Source of the DNA: an uncultured Campylobacter sp.
Lineage (GTDB): Bacteria > Campylobacterota > Campylobacteria > Campylobacterales > Campylobacteraceae
Reading direction: 5' to 3'
Assembly: GCF_937981295.1 (NCBI RefSeq)
Contig: NZ_CALJPC010000023.1
Span: 1-37,984 of the forward strand
DNA length: 37,984 nt
Shown here: in pieces, positions 8,639 to 17,124 of the stretch
Layout: each line of letters opens with the position of its first letter
How positions within the stretch are numbered: the first letter of the stretch is position 1
Program-made: the position numbers and the translations under genes
The notes under the pieces: generated by a model
Seen by the model: only the letters and a program-made list of their open reading frames with translations
Databases searched by the model: none
Told to the model about the DNA's origin: nothing

Positions 8639-8848
8639 TTAAAACGAAAAATCCCCCGTCGCGCCGTGTGACATGCTCTCATAGACCGCCTTGACGTATT
8701 TGTCGCGCACCGCGCAATCTAGCAGCTTCTCGCACTCCAGGCAGCTGGTGAGGTTGTGCTCCGCCTGGCACGCTTGTAGCGCGGCTAAGCTTTTATCCAA
8801 AATTTCGTCGTAAACGTCGCGCAGCGCGGCGACCTTGGTATCAGCCAT
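8639..8848 (-). CDS. small conserved cysteine-containing protein (Cj0839c-like position)
   Basis: 69 aa, soluble, no signal peptide. Four cysteines fall in a C-x8-C-x2-C-x5-C pattern (CQAEHNLTSCLECEKLLDC), suggesting a zinc site or disulfides. It begins at the last base of the fbp stop codon, so it is cotranscribed and probably translationally coupled. In C. jejuni a small hypothetical gene holds the same place after fbp. Function unknown. Confidence 0.8.
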   Translation of the reverse strand: MADTKVAALRDVYDEILDKSLAALQACQAEHNLTSCLECEKLLDCAVRDKYVKAVYESMSHGATGDFSF

Positions 8849-9696
8849 CAGTTTTTCCCGCCGTAAATTTCATGCATCTTCGCGATCTCGTACTTCGAGC
8901 CGAAAAAGCAAGGGCTGCTTTGGTGGATTTTTTCGATTTTAAGCTGCAAAAGCGAGCCGTTTTCGCCGTCGCTGGTGGCGCCTCCAGCGCGCTCGAAGAT
9001 AAACGCAAACGGCAGCACTTCGAAGGTTACGCGAAGCTTGCCTTGCGGATGATCGCTGGTAGCGGGGTAGCTGAAAAGTCCGCCGCCTTTTAATAAAATT
9101 TGATGCAGATCGCTTACCATCGCGCCGCTGTATCGTAGGCGGTAGCCCTCATCAAACAGCGCCCGCACGAGCTTTCGGTGCGGCTCGCTCCAGCCCTTTT
9201 GCGTCGCACCCGTGGCGTTTAGTTTGCCTTTTTGCTGTAGGCGCAGCTCTTTTACGAAGCTAAATTTGCCCTCGCGATTTAGGCGGTAGAGCTTCGGCGC
9301 GTCCTCGCAAACGACCATCTCAAGGCGCGGTCCGTAGATGCAATAGATCGCCGCTTTTAAGTTTGCGGGCGAAATTTCATCCTCGTAGATGCCAAATATC
9401 GAGCCCACGGCGAAATTTACGTCCACTAAGCTTGAGCCGTCGAGCGGATCGTAGGCGATGATTAGGCGCGCGTCCTCTCGCAGCGTTAAAATTTCATCTT
9501 TCTCCTCGCTGATTAGAGCGCGTACGAGCGGATTCTTGCGAAATTCCGCTTCGATTATGGCGTCGCTTTTTACGTCGAGCTTAAGCTGCGTATCGCCCGT
9601 GCTGTTGTGATGATCTGTGTAGCCGAAGTCCGCGTATTTCAGCTCCTCGGCGATTTGTAGCGCGATATTTTGGATTGATTTTACGATCTCTTGCAT
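8848..9696 (-). CDS. fbp: fructose-1,6-bisphosphatase class 1
   Basis: 282 aa. Hydrolyses fructose 1,6-bisphosphate to fructose 6-phosphate, the gluconeogenic step needed by Campylobacter growing on amino and organic acids. Metal-site motifs are visible: SEEKDE, then YDPLDGSSLVDVNFAVGSIF, and the downstream KGGGLFSYPAT and RVTFEVLPFAFIFERAGG. A little shorter than the ~330-aa enterobacterial enzyme but normal for epsilonproteobacteria. Lies 9 bp after mobB in a mobB-fbp-small protein operon. Confidence 0.95.
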   Translation of the reverse strand: MQEIVKSIQNIALQIAEELKYADFGYTDHHNSTGDTQLKLDVKSDAIIEAEFRKNPLVRALISEEKDEILTLREDARLIIAYDPLDGSSLVDVNFAVGSIFGIYEDEISPANLKAAIYCIYGPRLEMVVCEDAPKLYRLNREGKFSFVKELRLQQKGKLNATGATQKGWSEPHRKLVRALFDEGYRLRYSGAMVSDLHQILLKGGGLFSYPATSDHPQGKLRVTFEVLPFAFIFERAGGATSDGENGSLLQLKIEKIHQSSPCFFGSKYEIAKMHEIYGGKN

Positions 9697-9705
9697 TTTA
9701 TTCCT

Positions 9706-10194
9706 TTACATTTTTTTGGCGTTTTTTAAGATCCATTCGCTAATGCCCGCAGCGTCGTTGATGTCGAAATTTACGCGGCAAAACTTATCCATCTGCTCGC
9801 CGCTTAAATTTGAAGCGATCGCGTCCGAAAAGGGCAGATACGCCGGATCGATCCTGTCGCGAAATAGGCTTATGCGCGGCAGCGGCAGCGTCTTTAGCCC
9901 CTCTACGAGCAGGATATCGAAATCTCCGAGCATCCGCACGACCTCGTCGATTTGCATGCAGCGCTGCGAAAAATAGCTCGTCCGCGCAGGACTCATCACG
10001 ACGGTCTCGGCGCCTAGCTCGCTAAATTTGGCGCTGTCCTTGCCCTCTACGTCAAAGCGCGCCTTATCGCCGGGATCGTGCTTTACGATCGCAGTCCGTA
10101 GCCCGCTAGCGATAAAAATTTTAGCGATCTTGCAAATTAGCGTCGTTTTGCCGCTGTTGGAAGGGCCTGAAAATGCGATAACAAGTCTTTTCAT
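9706..10194 (-). CDS. mobB: molybdopterin-guanine dinucleotide biosynthesis protein B
   Basis: 162 aa from the ATG at 10194 (MKRLVIAFSGPSNSGKTTL). A 20-residue upstream extension is open but lacks similarity and a ribosome site. MobB is a GTPase that assists MobA in making the bis-MGD cofactor used by formate dehydrogenase, nitrate reductase and similar enzymes. The P-loop GPSNSGKT is at residues 9-16, followed by KHDPGDKARFDVEGKDSAKF, and LVEGLKTLPLPRI later. First gene of the operon with fbp; divergent from the lipoprotein gene at 10294. Confidence 0.92.
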   Translation of the reverse strand: MKRLVIAFSGPSNSGKTTLICKIAKIFIASGLRTAIVKHDPGDKARFDVEGKDSAKFSELGAETVVMSPARTSYFSQRCMQIDEVVRMLGDFDILLVEGLKTLPLPRISLFRDRIDPAYLPFSDAIASNLSGEQMDKFCRVNFDINDAAGISEWILKNAKKM

Positions 10195-10293
10195 TTTTAA
10201 AATCCGGCTTTTTAAGATGAGCGATTGTAGCGAATTTAGCCTTTTAAAAAGCAAAATTCGTTAAAATGCGCCTAAAATTTCAAAGGAAGATCG

Positions 10294-10815
10294 ATGAAGA
10301 AATTTAATTTTAGCGGCGCGCTAAGCGGCCTGCTGAAGGGCTCGCTCCTAGCCGCGCTAGCGCTATTTTTAAACTCCTGCTCCGCAAACGATCCCCGTCA
10401 CGATCCGCTTAAAAACGAGTTTTTGGCCTACACGCAAAAATTTGAATCGGTGCGCGCGGGCGATCGCTATTTAAGCGTCGCTACATATCTAAATCCCGTC
10501 GCGCCCGAGCTTAGAAACGCCGCGGAGGACGAGGTGTTTTTGCTCACCTCCTATCCTAAAGAGATTCAGATCCGCGCGGTGCAGATCAACGGCGCAAACG
10601 CAAACGTAGTGCCGCTGCACGACGGAGATCCGCTTTTGCAAAAGGAGCTTTTTAAGATCGCGTGGGCGAGCCGCTACAAGATCACCGCGCCTAAGAGCGA
10701 TAAGGACGAGCTGGTGCTTAGCTACCGCACCTCAAATGGTCTGGGCGCCACGATGAAATTTCGTAAAGTTTCAAAGTCGCTGTATTGGCAGCCGCAGATC
10801 GATCTGAAAGATTAA
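10294..10815 (+). CDS. conserved hypothetical lipoprotein (Cj0842-like)
   Basis: 173 aa. A basic N-terminus and hydrophobic stretch end in lipobox LNSC, with the lipidated Cys at residue 29, followed by SANDPRHDP. Asp at +4 and no Asp at +2 leave the final membrane unsettled. The soluble part has no motif I recognise. The position between divergent mobB and slt corresponds to C. jejuni Cj0842. AAAGGA precedes the ATG, and a TAAAAT box at 10262-10267 could be its -10. Confidence 0.85.
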   Translation: MKKFNFSGALSGLLKGSLLAALALFLNSCSANDPRHDPLKNEFLAYTQKFESVRAGDRYLSVATYLNPVAPELRNAAEDEVFLLTSYPKEIQIRAVQINGANANVVPLHDGDPLLQKELFKIAWASRYKITAPKSDKDELVLSYRTSNGLGATMKFRKVSKSLYWQPQIDLKD

Positions 10816-10826
10816 AAGGGGAGCAA

Positions 10827-11783
10827 ATGGGTTACGACATAAGCTACCACGCGATTGGCAAAGATGAAATTTCGCAGTGGTATTTTGAGCCGCTAAAACT
10901 CGCACAGAAGGGCGATTTTGAGGCTATCGCCCAAATCGCGCGCGAAGCGGGGGTGGATGAATTTTATGTAGAAAAATACGCGGATGGCTTCCGCTCGGCG
11001 CTGCAGTACGGCACGCAGGGGATTTTTAATAAAACGCACGGATTTCATATAGCCGTGGCGCAGGGCTATTTTAGAGAGTATTTTTACACGCGCGGCACGG
11101 CGTTTAGCTTTTTGGCGGAGCAAAGCTTTAAATTTAAACCCTACATGAGCGATTGGCGCGAGGTTCTGCCGGCGGAATTTCTAGCGGAGTTTAGCGGCGA
11201 AATTCACAACGAGATCGTCGAAAACTATTGCTGCGGCGCGTATCTTAGCGCTGCTAGCGTGCAGAAACTGCTGCGCGATTATGAAGCGGACGGTGAGGTT
11301 AAATCCGCCGTAGATGAGTTTTATGCGCAGAATTTGCCCGTGTTTTTAAACGCGCTAAATTTGGCTGCTGAGCTTGAAGTAGGGCTGCTTGAGGCTACCG
11401 AGGTGGTTGAGCCCAATCCGATCGATCTGAATAGGTCCGAGTCGTTTTCAAATCTTTTTAATTGCGATACTCAGGGCGCGCTGATCTATGCGGAAATCGC
11501 CGCGCAGCAGATCGGCGAAGCGATAGAGCGAGATAAGGCAGGCGGAGGCGGTACGACAGGTGGCGGGAATTCCGCCTCGCGCGGCATCGATGTAACGGGC
11601 GGCGGCAGTGCAATGGAAGCGGATGGCGGCGCAATTAAGGCAGGCGGCGAGAATTCCGTCCCGTACAGCGGCGATACGATAGAAGACGGCGGCGAGAATT
11701 CCGCCGCAGAAGATCATGAAGACGAAACCTGCGCAGGCGGCGAAAAGTCGCTTTTCGGCAAGATCAAAGGGCTTTTTAAATAG
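10827..11783 (+). CDS. unrecognised soluble protein with Gly-rich tail
   Basis: 318 aa from ATG 10827 (MGYDISYHAIGKDEISQWYF), with GGGGAG upstream. The open frame reaches back to 10785, but that part overlaps the lipoprotein gene. The first ~235 residues look like a globular alpha/beta protein starting with a MGYDISYH motif that I associate only with hypothetical proteins. From about residue 240 comes a low-complexity tail rich in Gly, Ala and Asn-Ser (repeated GGENS units, each from GAGAATTCC-like DNA). It ends in a short amphipathic segment, SLFGKIKGLFK, that could touch a membrane or partner. The gene is inserted between the Cj0842- and slt-equivalents. Confidence 0.8.
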   Translation: MGYDISYHAIGKDEISQWYFEPLKLAQKGDFEAIAQIAREAGVDEFYVEKYADGFRSALQYGTQGIFNKTHGFHIAVAQGYFREYFYTRGTAFSFLAEQSFKFKPYMSDWREVLPAEFLAEFSGEIHNEIVENYCCGAYLSAASVQKLLRDYEADGEVKSAVDEFYAQNLPVFLNALNLAAELEVGLLEATEVVEPNPIDLNRSESFSNLFNCDTQGALIYAEIAAQQIGEAIERDKAGGGGTTGGGNSASRGIDVTGGGSAMEADGGAIKAGGENSVPYSGDTIEDGGENSAAEDHEDETCAGGEKSLFGKIKGLFK

Positions 11784-12177
11784 CAATTTGATCGCTAAAT
11801 TTTATTCCGCCGAAGTTTGCGCAGAGTTAAGGTCGTAAAATTAAATCATCTCACGTCCGCAGACCCTGCGCGGTTAAATTTAGCTAAAACGGAGCAGGGG
11901 AGGCAAGCGTAAATTTAAAATTTAAGCTTGCCGAAATTTAAACGGCGACCCGCATATCTGAAGTTACGAAATTTTAAATCGCCGCAAACAAGCTGTAAAG
12001 AGGCTAAATTTAAACCCGCTACAGCCTTTGCGGCGGATATCGACGAAAAGGCTATTTGTTTAAATTCTATAGCCGAAAACGCCCGATTTTGATTTCATGC
12101 TACTTAAAATTTTACGCTCGGGCGTTAATTTAATCACTCACAAAACGCCGCGATAAAATTTCAATGAATTTTGAATT
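11784..12177. repeat. 394-bp gene-free spacer rich in AAATTT
   Basis: No gene seen. The spacer carries about ten AAATTT-type hexamers amid GC-rich words, the same texture as the longer spacers at 4757 and 7611. It lies between convergent genes. Confidence 0.6.
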
Positions 12178-12420
12178 TTAAAGCTCGTCGCCCCATAAAT
12201 AAAGCTCGAAAAAAGCAATCGCAAAGATAAAAAAGACTATCAGCGCCGCGCCGTCCACTCGGACGTAGCTATCGTCCCCTACGCCGAATTGCACGCAATA
12301 CGCAAACGCCATAAAAAACAGGCAAGCCGCTAAATTTGCGGAGCGTTTCTTTTCGTCTTTCAATGACGATACGCACAAAACGGCGGCTACTATGAGAATT
12401 GCGGTCGCGATAATTAGCAT
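12178..12420 (-). CDS. small membrane protein, hypothetical
   Basis: 80 aa with hydrophobic segments at about residues 2-20, 31-46 and 58-76, separated by a basic loop (KDEKKRS) and an acidic loop (GVGDDSYVRVDG). AAAGG lies about 10 bp before the ATG on the minus strand. No family recognised. Translation context and membrane-protein character make it likely but not certain to be real. Confidence 0.55.
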   Translation of the reverse strand: MLIIATAILIVAAVLCVSSLKDEKKRSANLAACLFFMAFAYCVQFGVGDDSYVRVDGAALIVFFIFAIAFFELYLWGDEL

Positions 12421-12696
12421 GGCGCGCCGCCTTTCGTGTAGGGCAGAAATAACCTTTGGCTAGCATCAAGAGATAAAATTTAACCACTGAAGTCAAAATA
12501 AATTCGCGCGATTTTATAGCGACTTGCCTATTCGCGCGGTAAAATTTCGCCGTTTTGATCTGCCAGTCTAAGCCTTTGGCGGGCAAATTTTACGCTTTTA
12601 TTAAAGCGACGGCTTTTAAAATTCCTTGCTCGTCGCATTTGAAAATTATCTTTTGCTCGCCACCTCTTAAAATCATCCTCCAAGCTCGCCGCCGGC

Positions 12697-14361
12697 TTAG
12701 CGGAAGCTGTCGCTTCTGCTCGGTACCAGCAGATCTTGCAGCTCCTGTTGCACCGAGATTTTTGCGCGCGGATCGAGGATCTGCGAGTAGATGATGAAGT
12801 TTGCGAGCACCTTTTTGCCGTAGTCTCTGCTCTCGGCATATGGCACGAGCTCCATGCTAAGCCACGGCTCAAATTTGCCCTTATTAAACATATCGCCGCG
12901 CTGAAGCATCTTTTTGACGAGCCCGAGCCCGCCGTTGTAAGCGTATGCGATGAAAACCGGGCTGTAAATTTTACGCTCCAGCCAGTCGATATGGATGTTG
13001 GCGAAGCGGTAAGCGATCTCGGGGCGAAACATATCGTCTTGATCAAAGCCGTCGATTTTGAGTTGTTTTTTTCCAATCTCGTTAGCCAAAAACGGCATAA
13101 ATTGCATCATTCCGAGTGCGTACGAGGTAGAAACCGATGCGGGCACGAAGCGGCTCTCTTGACGCGCAAGCGCCAAAATTAGCGCCTTGCGGCGGTTATC
13201 GCCGTCGCCGATATACTCCATAAACGGCGTCGGATAGAAGTTGTCCTTGCTGCCGCTTGCTTTATTCATGATGTATGAGTACTCGCCGATGCTTTGCTTG
13301 GTGTCGAATTTTTTAGCAAATTCCAAAAGTTGTGGGCGCGACATCTGATCAGCGCTATTTTTCGTGCGAACCCAAGCGAAAGGATCGGTAATATCGTAGC
13401 CTTCGATGGAATTTTTAGCAGGATTTGGGATGATTATGTTTAAATTCCTATCCCCTAAGACCTCCTTGGCATAAAGCGCATAGAGGCTGTAATAATCGCT
13501 GCTAGCAAGCTGGCGCAAGACATTTTGATCTCCATTTAGCAGGTAGATCCAAAATTTCGCATTGTGTACATCGTGAGGCTTCTCAAAGCTCGCGGCCGCG
13601 CGGCTAAAAAATGCAAGCGCAGCCCCTTCGTCGCCCTGCATGACGGCGTTTACGCCGAGCATAAACGCTACGTCCTTCTCCACGGTTAGCGGATCGACGC
13701 CCGTGAGCGAGCGGCGCAAGTGCGGGTATTTGCGGTTGATTAGCGCATCGTTAAGAACCGCTTTGAAACCTTTTTGCGAAGCTAGTTCGCTTACGAAGGC
13801 TGCGTTGGCGTCGATGTCGATCAGAGCGTCTTTGCCCGCACCTTTTAAGTAGTCGTAATATAAAAAGTAGTTTTGCGCGTTGCGGCTCTGCATAAAATAC
13901 TCGCTCGGATTTTCGTCGTTAAATCCGCGCAGTAAATTTACGGCGTTTCTACTTGCCGCGTCTTGGTGCTTTTCAAGCTGCGAAGCGAGCGTCTCGCGCA
14001 CCGACGGGCTTAGCTTGGCGATAAAATTTGGATATGAGCGCGCCTTTTTGCAGGTTAAATTTGCATCTAAAATATTAGCGGAGGTAACGCCCGCGCAGCG
14101 ATCCGGACGCTTAGGAGCTTTGGCGACGCCGAAAATTCTATCGAGCTTATCTTTTAGCTTGCCTTTGTAGCGAAAGATACTTTGTTTTAAAATTTTAATC
14201 TCCGCTTTGTTGTATTTCGTCTCATCTATTAGGCGATAGATGTAATAGTCCTTGGCTAGGGATTTTGGCTCGTCTTTGATCTGTTCGTAGCTTAAAATTT
14301 TACCGCTACTTGCGGCGCACAGCAGTCCCAAAACAAGGCTAAATTTCAGAAATATTTTCAA
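12697..14361 (-). CDS. slt: soluble lytic murein transglycosylase
   Basis: 554 aa with signal peptide MKIFLKFSLVLGLLCAASSG. A long alpha-helical superhelix is followed by an SLT catalytic domain: ILALARQESRF with catalytic Glu402, then SYALGMMQFMPFLANEIG and AYNGGLGLVKK. It cleaves the MurNAc-GlcNAc glycan bond with 1,6-anhydro-MurNAc formation in the periplasm, for wall recycling and insertion of machines. Its ATG overlaps the yggT stop by 4 bp (ATGA), so it is the last gene of gltX-yggT-slt, as in C. jejuni Cj0845c-0843c. The 276 bp downstream (12421-12696) hold nothing but scattered AAATTT. Confidence 0.94.
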   Translation of the reverse strand: MKIFLKFSLVLGLLCAASSGKILSYEQIKDEPKSLAKDYYIYRLIDETKYNKAEIKILKQSIFRYKGKLKDKLDRIFGVAKAPKRPDRCAGVTSANILDANLTCKKARSYPNFIAKLSPSVRETLASQLEKHQDAASRNAVNLLRGFNDENPSEYFMQSRNAQNYFLYYDYLKGAGKDALIDIDANAAFVSELASQKGFKAVLNDALINRKYPHLRRSLTGVDPLTVEKDVAFMLGVNAVMQGDEGAALAFFSRAAASFEKPHDVHNAKFWIYLLNGDQNVLRQLASSDYYSLYALYAKEVLGDRNLNIIIPNPAKNSIEGYDITDPFAWVRTKNSADQMSRPQLLEFAKKFDTKQSIGEYSYIMNKASGSKDNFYPTPFMEYIGDGDNRRKALILALARQESRFVPASVSTSYALGMMQFMPFLANEIGKKQLKIDGFDQDDMFRPEIAYRFANIHIDWLERKIYSPVFIAYAYNGGLGLVKKMLQRGDMFNKGKFEPWLSMELVPYAESRDYGKKVLANFIIYSQILDPRAKISVQQELQDLLVPSRSDSFR

Positions 14362-14654
14362 ATGACCGTCCTATTGATGATATAGATTATCGCGCTGTCA
14401 AAGAAATTAAGCACGAGTAGGATAAGAAGCGGCGAAAGATCAAAGCCGCCGAAAGTCGTAGGCAGATAACGGCGCACCAACGCAAACGCAGGCTCCGTAA
14501 GCGCAGAGATGACGCGGACGATTTTATAAAATTTACCGAACGGATTTGGGCGGATGAAACTCAAAACGCAGGCGACGAAAATTAGCATCATATAAGCTTG
14601 AATCACGTAGTGAATACTCACTAAAATGCCGTAAAATACGCTATTTAGTAGCAT
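14358..14654 (-). CDS. YggT family integral membrane protein
   Basis: 98 aa, two YggT-type helices. The first region reads HYVIQAYMMLIFVACVLSF followed by IRPNPFGKFYKIV; the second has LVRRYLPTTFGGFDLSPLLI, a family hallmark. Cell-envelope role, exact function unknown. Overlaps gltX by 14 bp upstream and slt by 4 bp downstream, so it is tightly coupled within the operon. Confidence 0.92.
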   Translation of the reverse strand: MLLNSVFYGILVSIHYVIQAYMMLIFVACVLSFIRPNPFGKFYKIVRVISALTEPAFALVRRYLPTTFGGFDLSPLLILLVLNFFDSAIIYIINRTVI

Positions 14655-15957
14655 CGAGTATCTCCTTTAAATCGGCGCGGATCAGCGGATACAGCTCGCT
14701 AAGCTCCGGTCCGTGAGGCGCGCCGGTTAGTAAAAATCTAAGCGGCATAAACAAGCTCTTGCCCTTCAAATTTGTAGCCTGAGAAAGCGCCGCTTTGAAA
14801 TCATTAAATTCCGCGCTTGCGCCGCTTGAGCTTAATAAATTTAAGATCGCCTCTCGCAGCGCCTGCGCCTGCGCCGCCCACTCCTGCGGGATATCTTTCG
14901 CGCCGTAGATCGCTGCGATCTTCTCTTTGATCTGCGGAATAAGGCTTGCTTCTTGAGTGTAAAATTTTATCAAAGGCGCAAATTTCGGCTCAAGCTCAAA
15001 AAGCTCCGCCAGGCGCTGCTCGCTCGCTCTTTTGATATGCTCGCGGTTTATAAAGGCTAGTTTATCTTCGTCAAATTTCGCTGGGCTTTTTGAAATTTTA
15101 GTGATGTCGAAAAACTCCACCGCCTCATCCATGCTAAAGACCTCGCGCGGCGTTTTGTTGCCCAGTAGGATCAGATAATTCGCGATCGCTTCGGGCAGGT
15201 AACCGCTTTGAAGTAGCCATTTTACCGAGGAGCTATCCTCGCGCTTGCTCATCTTTCTGCCTTCGGAATTTAATATGATCGGCAGGTGCGCGTATTTGAT
15301 CTCGCCGTCGTAGCCGAGGCTCTCGCGGATCCAGTTTTGCTTCGGGGTGTTTGAGACGTGATCCTCGCCGCGGATTACGAAGCTCACGCCCTGTATCATA
15401 TCGTCGCAGGCGCAGGCGAAGTTATAAGTCGGCGTCTTGTCCGCGCGCATGATGACGAAACTGTCGATGTTCTGCGGCTCAAATGCGATACGGCCCTTGA
15501 TCGCGTCGGTAAATTCCAGCGCGTGATCGGGCTTTTTAAGGCGGATAGTAAAGGGCCTATCGCAGTTTAGAACCTTTTCGTCGCTTAGATGCTCGCAGTG
15601 CCCGTCGTAGCGGTACGCCTCTCCCGCGTCCTTGGCGGCTTGCTTTTTCGCCTCAAGCTCCTCCTCGCTACAAAAACAGCAAAACGCCTTTTTCTCGGTG
15701 AGTAGCTTAGCGGCGAATTGCTGATGAAATTTTAAATTTTTGCTTTGATAATACAGGCTTTGCCATTTAATGCCAAAGCGCTTTAAAATTTCGATGATCT
15801 CTTGATCTTTGCCTTCGATATTGCGCGCAGTGTCGGTATCCTCAATGCGTAAAATAAAGCCGCTTTGATCCTGCAGCGAGCAGATGTAGTTAAAAATAGC
15901 CGCGCGTAAATTTCCGATATGCATATCGCCGGTGGGCGACGGAGCGAAGCGATACAA
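14641..15957 (-). CDS. gltX: glutamate--tRNA ligase
   Basis: 438 aa. Charges tRNA with glutamate; class I signatures are MYRFAPSPTGDMHIGN (HIGN box) and KMSKRED (KMSKS-like loop). A four-Cys zinc-type cluster is visible around CCFCSEEELEAKK...CEH. The start is TTG at 15957, supported by AAAGGA 7 bp upstream and alignment of MYRFAPSPTG with the family N-terminus. Epsilonproteobacteria usually carry two GluRS, one of them misacylating tRNA-Gln for GatCAB; sequence alone does not tell which this is. First gene of gltX-yggT-slt. Confidence 0.94.
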   Translation of the reverse strand: MYRFAPSPTGDMHIGNLRAAIFNYICSLQDQSGFILRIEDTDTARNIEGKDQEIIEILKRFGIKWQSLYYQSKNLKFHQQFAAKLLTEKKAFCCFCSEEELEAKKQAAKDAGEAYRYDGHCEHLSDEKVLNCDRPFTIRLKKPDHALEFTDAIKGRIAFEPQNIDSFVIMRADKTPTYNFACACDDMIQGVSFVIRGEDHVSNTPKQNWIRESLGYDGEIKYAHLPIILNSEGRKMSKREDSSSVKWLLQSGYLPEAIANYLILLGNKTPREVFSMDEAVEFFDITKISKSPAKFDEDKLAFINREHIKRASEQRLAELFELEPKFAPLIKFYTQEASLIPQIKEKIAAIYGAKDIPQEWAAQAQALREAILNLLSSSGASAEFNDFKAALSQATNLKGKSLFMPLRFLLTGAPHGPELSELYPLIRADLKEILDATK

Positions 15958-16071
15958 TTTAGGTCCTTTGGGTTTAAATTTAAGCTGGGATTATACTTTT
16001 TACTTCCTAATAAAAAGCAAAAACAAAGCAAAAATAGGCTAATATCGGCGCATTTTATTTAAGGAGACAAT

Positions 16072-16473
16072 ATGAGTTTCATTCAGGAATTCAAAGAATT
16101 TGCAATGAAAGGCAACGTCATTGATATGGCGGTGGGTGTCGTCATCGGCGGGGCTTTCGGCAAGATCGTAACCTCGCTCGTAAGCGACATCATGATGCCG
16201 GTTTTAGGACTTCTTACGGGAGGCATGAATTTTACCGATCTTAAGATCGTGCTAAAAGAAGCGGTGGGGCAGACCCCGGCCGTTACGATAAACTACGGCT
16301 CGTTTATCCAGGTAACGGTCGATTTTATCATCATCGCGTTTTGTATATTCTGCGCGATCAAGGCGATCAATAAGCTTAAAAAGCCTGCTCCTGCGCCGGA
16401 ACCTGCCGCACCTGCCGAGCCTAGCGAAGAGATTAAACTTCTTACCGAGATAAGAGACCTGCTTAAAAAATAG
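16072..16473 (+). CDS. mscL: large-conductance mechanosensitive channel
   Basis: 133 aa. Opens a wide pore under membrane tension to release solutes on osmotic downshock. The N-terminus FIQEFKEFAMKGNVIDMAVGVVIGGAFGKIVTSLV matches the S1 amphipathic helix and TM1, and a second helix FIQVTVDFIIIAFCIFCAIKAIN is TM2. A Pro/Ala linker leads to the C-terminal bundle helix EEIKLLTEIRDLL. AAGGAG precedes the ATG. Not in the corresponding C. jejuni gene order as I remember it, so inserted between gltX and the phosphoesterase. Confidence 0.96.
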   Translation: MSFIQEFKEFAMKGNVIDMAVGVVIGGAFGKIVTSLVSDIMMPVLGLLTGGMNFTDLKIVLKEAVGQTPAVTINYGSFIQVTVDFIIIAFCIFCAIKAINKLKKPAPAPEPAAPAEPSEEIKLLTEIRDLLKK

Positions 16474-16482
16474 GTCGCGGCG

Positions 16483-17121
16483 ATGCTTGAGAGAATTCCT
16501 TATTTCAAAGCTCTAAGCGCAGCGCAAATCGATCGTTTAGAGCAGATTAGCATCCATAAAAGCTACAAAAAGGGCGAAATTTTATTTTTCGAGGGCGAGC
16601 GCTCGCAGTATCTCTTGGTCCTGCTAAAAGGAATTTTAAAAATCTATAAAACCTCTGCAAAGGGGCGAGAGATCCATATGCGCGAGATCCGCCCCATTTC
16701 GCTCGTAGCCGAGATGGTAAATTTCGAAGAGACGAGCTATCCCGCCAGCGGCGTGTTTTCGACAAACGGAGAGGTGCTAAAGATTGATTATGAAAAATTT
16801 AAAAACGAGTTTATGAGCGATCCTAAAATTTGCCTGGAGCTTTTAAAATCGATGTCTGAGAAGATCCGCGCGCTAAATGCGGTCTTTGATAATCAAGTCG
16901 TGCTTAGCTGCGACGGCAAGATCGCTAAGTTTATCAACGAGAATTTTGATATTTTTATGAGCACGAAATACACTAGAATAGCCAGAATTCTAAACGTGAC
17001 TCCCGAAACATTTTCGCGCACCATCACTAAATTTAAAAAGAGTGGCGCGCTAATTTTAGACGATAAGCAAGAAATCACGGGCTTTGATAAAGATAAGCTG
17101 GACGAGTATATCCAAGGCTAG
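16483..17121 (+). CDS. Crp/Fnr family transcriptional regulator
   Basis: 212 aa. The N-terminal cyclic-nucleotide-binding-type beta barrel (residues ~5-115, with KGEILFFEGERSQYLLVLLKGILKIYK) is followed by a dimer helix and a helix-turn-helix, RILNVTPETFSRTITKFKKSGALI. Only two cysteines (in DPKICLEL and VVLSCDGK) and none clustered, so it is not an Fe-S FNR. An NssR-like or other small-effector sensor is possible. The start ATG lies 9 bp after mscL with weak ribosome-site context, and the next gene starts 3 bp after its stop. Confidence 0.9.
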   Translation: MLERIPYFKALSAAQIDRLEQISIHKSYKKGEILFFEGERSQYLLVLLKGILKIYKTSAKGREIHMREIRPISLVAEMVNFEETSYPASGVFSTNGEVLKIDYEKFKNEFMSDPKICLELLKSMSEKIRALNAVFDNQVVLSCDGKIAKFINENFDIFMSTKYTRIARILNVTPETFSRTITKFKKSGALILDDKQEITGFDKDKLDEYIQG

Positions 17122-17124
17122 AGT

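Noticed and set aside
10195..10254. 20-codon extension of MobB
   Set aside because: The family starts directly before the P-loop (MKRLVIAFSGPSN).
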